Shown: positions 60,666 to 64,000 of the stretch, piece by piece
Layout: the number at the start of each line of letters is the position of its first letter
Numbering within the stretch: position 1 is the stretch's first letter
Source: Tanytarsus gracilentus
Taxonomy: Eukaryota > Arthropoda > Insecta > Diptera > Chironomidae
Length of the DNA stretch: 64,000 bases
Assembly: GCA_038502055.1 (NCBI GenBank)
Contig: JAXRKN010000023.1
Coordinates: 310,001-374,000, forward strand
Direction of reading: 5' to 3'
Position numbers and translations under genes: made by a program
Notes under the pieces: generated by a model
Database searches by the model: none
Seen by the model: the letters and a program-made list of their open reading frames with translations, nothing else
Told to the model about the DNA's origin: nothing

Positions 60666-63513
60666 ATTGTTGCTCATATTATTTACAGTGCTTTTAAGTA
60701 TCTCAGCTTCAGCAACGGAAAAGGAAAGCACTCGAGATAGAATTCAGGTATTAATTGAACTCGTTTAGGATTGTTAATTGAGGGGTGTTTGTAAATTAGG
60801 TGGTGACGATCTGAAATTCTGTCCTTTCCCTGACCTACACCCACTTTTAAAAAATTATTTAAACTTTGAAAAATTTCAAATCGCTTCTTAATATTTATAA
60901 AACTTTTTTTCACACCCTGGAAAAAAATCCTAATAAATACAGAGACACAGAGAATGGCTTAATCAAAGACGAGTCGATAGGAAAAAATTAGAGAATTATG
61001 TCGAAACTAACGATCCATATCAGAAAATCAAGTACTTTAAGAAGCTGATAAAATTCAAAAGCAATGACAATCCCAATGCCGATGAAGTTTCTTTCGTTCC
61101 TCATTTGAGTGAGTTGGAGCAAACAAGAATTGAAAATTACAACAATAAATCACGTGCGGAACATGAGGAAGATGAAGATTCATCAACTATCGTAATTGAG
61201 GCAGGAAATGAATTTGCGTATGAGACAATAAGTAATAACAATGAAAATTATGTCACCGATATCGCTAAAAATACATCATTAGTGGGTCATTTGGAAAACA
61301 AGGCAATAACTGGAAGCAATGAAAAACATGAAGACGAAAAATCAAGTGTGATTGTCGTCACTTCACATAAAAATCTGATTGAGAAAGAAGCCAATGACGG
61401 TCGTAAAACTAAAAACAATGCGGAGAGTCAGAAAGGCACAGACAGAGTGTTGAAAAATTCAAAGAAATCTGAAAATCAGACTACAAATGATTTGAAAATA
61501 CAGAAATTTTTATCAGAGCATTTAAAGTACCGAGATGGCGACATGACGATGAAAAAGTCGTGGGGAAAATGGTCAAGTTGGTCGAACTGCAGTCGATCGT
61601 GCGGTAGGTAATCTTTTAAGCTGAAAGTTAAATATAATTCCAATATTTAGACTAAAAAATTCTTGAAATTTATAAATTTATAAATTATTTTCTTATCCAC
61701 AGGAAAGGGAGTCAAATCTCAATCCAGAAGTTGCATGCTAAAGATGTAAGTCAAGTTGAGTCAACTACACATGCTTTTTATCTCGATATATCTTAAACTC
61801 GAAATTATATGTCATTAATGTGCATTGACGATCATTCAAGTTTTACAAGCTGAAAACTATTTTTTTTACTCAATGAATTTTTATTTTCAACATCAAGAAC
61901 CGAGAAGCTATTATATGCTAATGTGCATTTGTGAATCACACGATACACCTTGAATTAGTTGTTGTTTTTTGGGAAAATTTATTCTAGATAAAAATTATAT
62001 GAATGAAAATTTTCGATGTGGATTAAAAGTTTGACCTAGATCTAGATATAAATTTGAGGGAAAAAATTTCAAAAATTGATAAAAATGATTCAATTAAGAA
62101 AATCCTCATAAATTTCCTTATTAAACTGACAAATGACAATTGAAACATTTTTTTGATTTTAAATGATTTTAATTAAATTTTGTTCATACAATTCCGATTT
62201 ATTTTATTACATCGCTTAAACATTTAAAAGAAATTAATTTTATAAAATAACCTAATAGAAAAAAATGTTCTGGATGCTCATAAATTGTAGTCACACTATG
62301 TAAAGTTCAATTCAGAGTGTAAATTATTACGGCTATTAAAATCAATTAAACATTTATCAATTTTAAAATGATCCTCATATAGATCGAAGCGCAGCAGCAG
62401 CAAGTTTTCAAAATTTAATAAAATTTTCTTAATCAAATTAAATAATTAAGGAGAAGTGATATGTTTTTTAACGCCTATAGCTAAATGTTTACATATTGGC
62501 CGATGAATGAAACGATTGAGAGTTGATATTTTTTATGACATCATCGATTTAGTCACACATGGTAGCGTAATCTCAATTGGGCCCTCTTTTCGTCTGGCAC
62601 TCTATTCAATTTAGAGAAAAAAATTAATTGGGCTTGATTTTATTGCCAACAAATTACGCTATTCTACTAGCATTTATGTATAGCCAAAGATAAGCATGAA
62701 CCCAAAATATTTCCCTGCGCTCTGATCGAAAACATTAAATTTTACTAAACAAACAAACCTTTAAAATTTGTGTTAATAGCTGTTTAATTTGATGCAACAC
62801 TTTTAAATTGTCAATGCATTTTTCATAGGGTTTTAACCGACTGCAGTCGACTGGAAAAAATTTAATTGTCTAAAAATAATATTTTGATATTTTAAAACTC
62901 GAAAACTTCAATAAATTTTAGATTATTATCATTTTTTGGTCGAGTTCAATTTAATTCAAACGCGACTAAATCAATTTAGAAAATTGTCATCTTATTAACT
63001 CTAAAAGAAATTTAAACCAATTTTTATTTGTCAAATCACTTCATTAAGGTATAAGAATGGAAAACGTATAAACATAACCACAATAGAGATCAACGAATGT
63101 ATCGGATTTTTTAAGCGTTTTCACATCTGCAATGAGGAGGTTTGATTGACAAAAAATAAAATTTATGACACAAAATACTAAAATTTGAATTTAAATAGGA
63201 TTGTCCGCAAAGTTCGATAGATTTTCGGGCGCAACAATGCAGCGAGTTCAATGATCACACCTTTAAAAATCAAACTTATGAATGGGAACCGTATGTCAAA
63301 GGTAAAAATATTATATTATAAAGTGATTTAATTCTGAAATTATGCAAATTAAATGTTTTAGAAGACGCAGAGTGCGAACTCAACTGCAGGCCGAAGAATC
63401 AAAAATACTTTGCAAGGTTGAAAGAACACGTGATTGATGGAACATCGTGCAGCAAAGATCCAAAAACTCACACAGACTACGAGTATGCTGTTTGCGTTGA
63501 AGGAAAGTGTAAG
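60666..63513 (+). CDS. Secreted ADAMTS-like / papilin-like matrix protein, 5' part only
   Basis: Exons seen: 60666-60747, 60943-61613, 61703-61745, 63049-63139, 63199-63301, 63362-63513, continuing past the window. Exon 60666 encodes a hydrophobic leader (LLLILFTVLLSISASA) but no ATG, so the start codon lies in an unidentified upstream exon whose last two bases complete the first codon. The leader is followed by about 230 mostly charged residues (Asn/Glu/Lys/Ser-rich, several N-glycosylation sequons). Next comes a thrombospondin type-1 repeat (WGKWSSWSNCSRSCGKGVKSQSRSC) ending CNEEDCP, then the ADAMTS Cys-rich module (DFRAQQCSEFND, YEWEPYV, CELNCRP, VIDGTSC, CVEGKCK). There is no reprolysin catalytic domain or HExxH motif, so this is an ADAMTS-like protein rather than a protease. 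The order matches fly papilin and lonely heart; the long charged linker before the first repeat fits lonely heart/ADAMTSL better than papilin. Likely a basement-membrane or extracellular matrix component. Confidence 0.88.
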
Positions 63514-64000
63514 GTGAGAATTCGAAATGATTTTAATTCTTTCAAGGGATATTAAACTTGAATTTTGGTTTAATTTTTTGAAATAAAACTTTAAGAACAA
63601 CTTATATTTTTATTTCTTAAAAGAATTTCAAAATTAAAGTTCAATTACAAGTTAGATTCAGGTTCAAATACTAATTCCAATCAATGACGAATTTAACCTA
63701 ACCATAAAATTCATTCATATTTTTTAATAAAATTCTTTTGCACATGATTTTTTAATTTAAACTATCACGTTTCAAAAAATTAAACATGTCAAATTATCAC
63801 ATTGTAATTGTGATGGGAAAATGAATGAGCAAAAAAACTCTTACATCCGAATCTCCCGTTGTGCGCATTGCAATCATATAATTTTCATTAAGTCTTGCAA
63901 ACATGATTGAGAAATGAAACACTTTTTAAATTAAATTAATTTCTTCTTTTTTTGTGGTGATCATATTTTCAGTATATTATACATTTTTTTTATTAAAAAG

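Overview
This is a 64-kb piece of an AT-rich animal nuclear genome, almost certainly an insect and most likely a fly or midge (Diptera). Reasons: GT-AG introns with many of only 45-100 bases, a ZAD-type C2H2 zinc-finger gene (an arthropod expansion), a recognisable vestigial orthologue with insect-type ends, and an AT-rich background full of small DNA-transposon derivatives. All gene models below were spliced by eye. For each, the phase was checked across every junction, and the summed exon lengths give an open reading frame.

Layout. 1-10 kb holds no gene I can support, only small repeat elements (4.6, 5.0, 8.4 and 9.2 kb). 10.08-17.60 kb is a compact minus-strand cluster: a 912-residue coiled-coil protein of unknown function, a fatty-acid amide hydrolase 2 homologue (557 aa, complete Lys-Ser-Ser triad), and a ZAD plus 11-finger zinc-finger protein (547 aa). 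The zinc-finger gene shares a 367-bp divergent promoter with S-adenosylmethionine decarboxylase (17.97-28.26 kb, plus, 346 aa), whose two long introns are loaded with repeats. 31.4-34.0 kb (plus) encodes a 786-aa acidic protein ending in a MYND zinc finger. 34.9-40.9 kb (plus) is vestigial, the TONDU-motif co-activator of Scalloped/TEAD (304 aa). 43.3-45.3 kb is a composite transposon-like element. 49.3-52.9 kb (plus) is IFT74 (583 aa). About 54.0-54.65 kb is a low-complexity A/G/T tract that looks like an assembly or consensus artefact. 60.67 kb to the right edge holds the 5' part of a secreted ADAMTS-like/papilin-like gene that continues beyond the window.

The genes do not form a single pathway: polyamine synthesis, lipid-amide hydrolysis, wing/muscle transcriptional control, intraflagellar transport and extracellular matrix are simply neighbours. 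The most unusual content is in the repeats. At least three elements with hAT-like ends (two with identical 8-bp target duplications, one with 7 of 8 matching) carry internal minisatellites of different sequence. Several other elements also carry arrays whose units are 10-11 bp long, one DNA helical turn. I can show this by direct reading, but copy number and family status need a genome-wide search.
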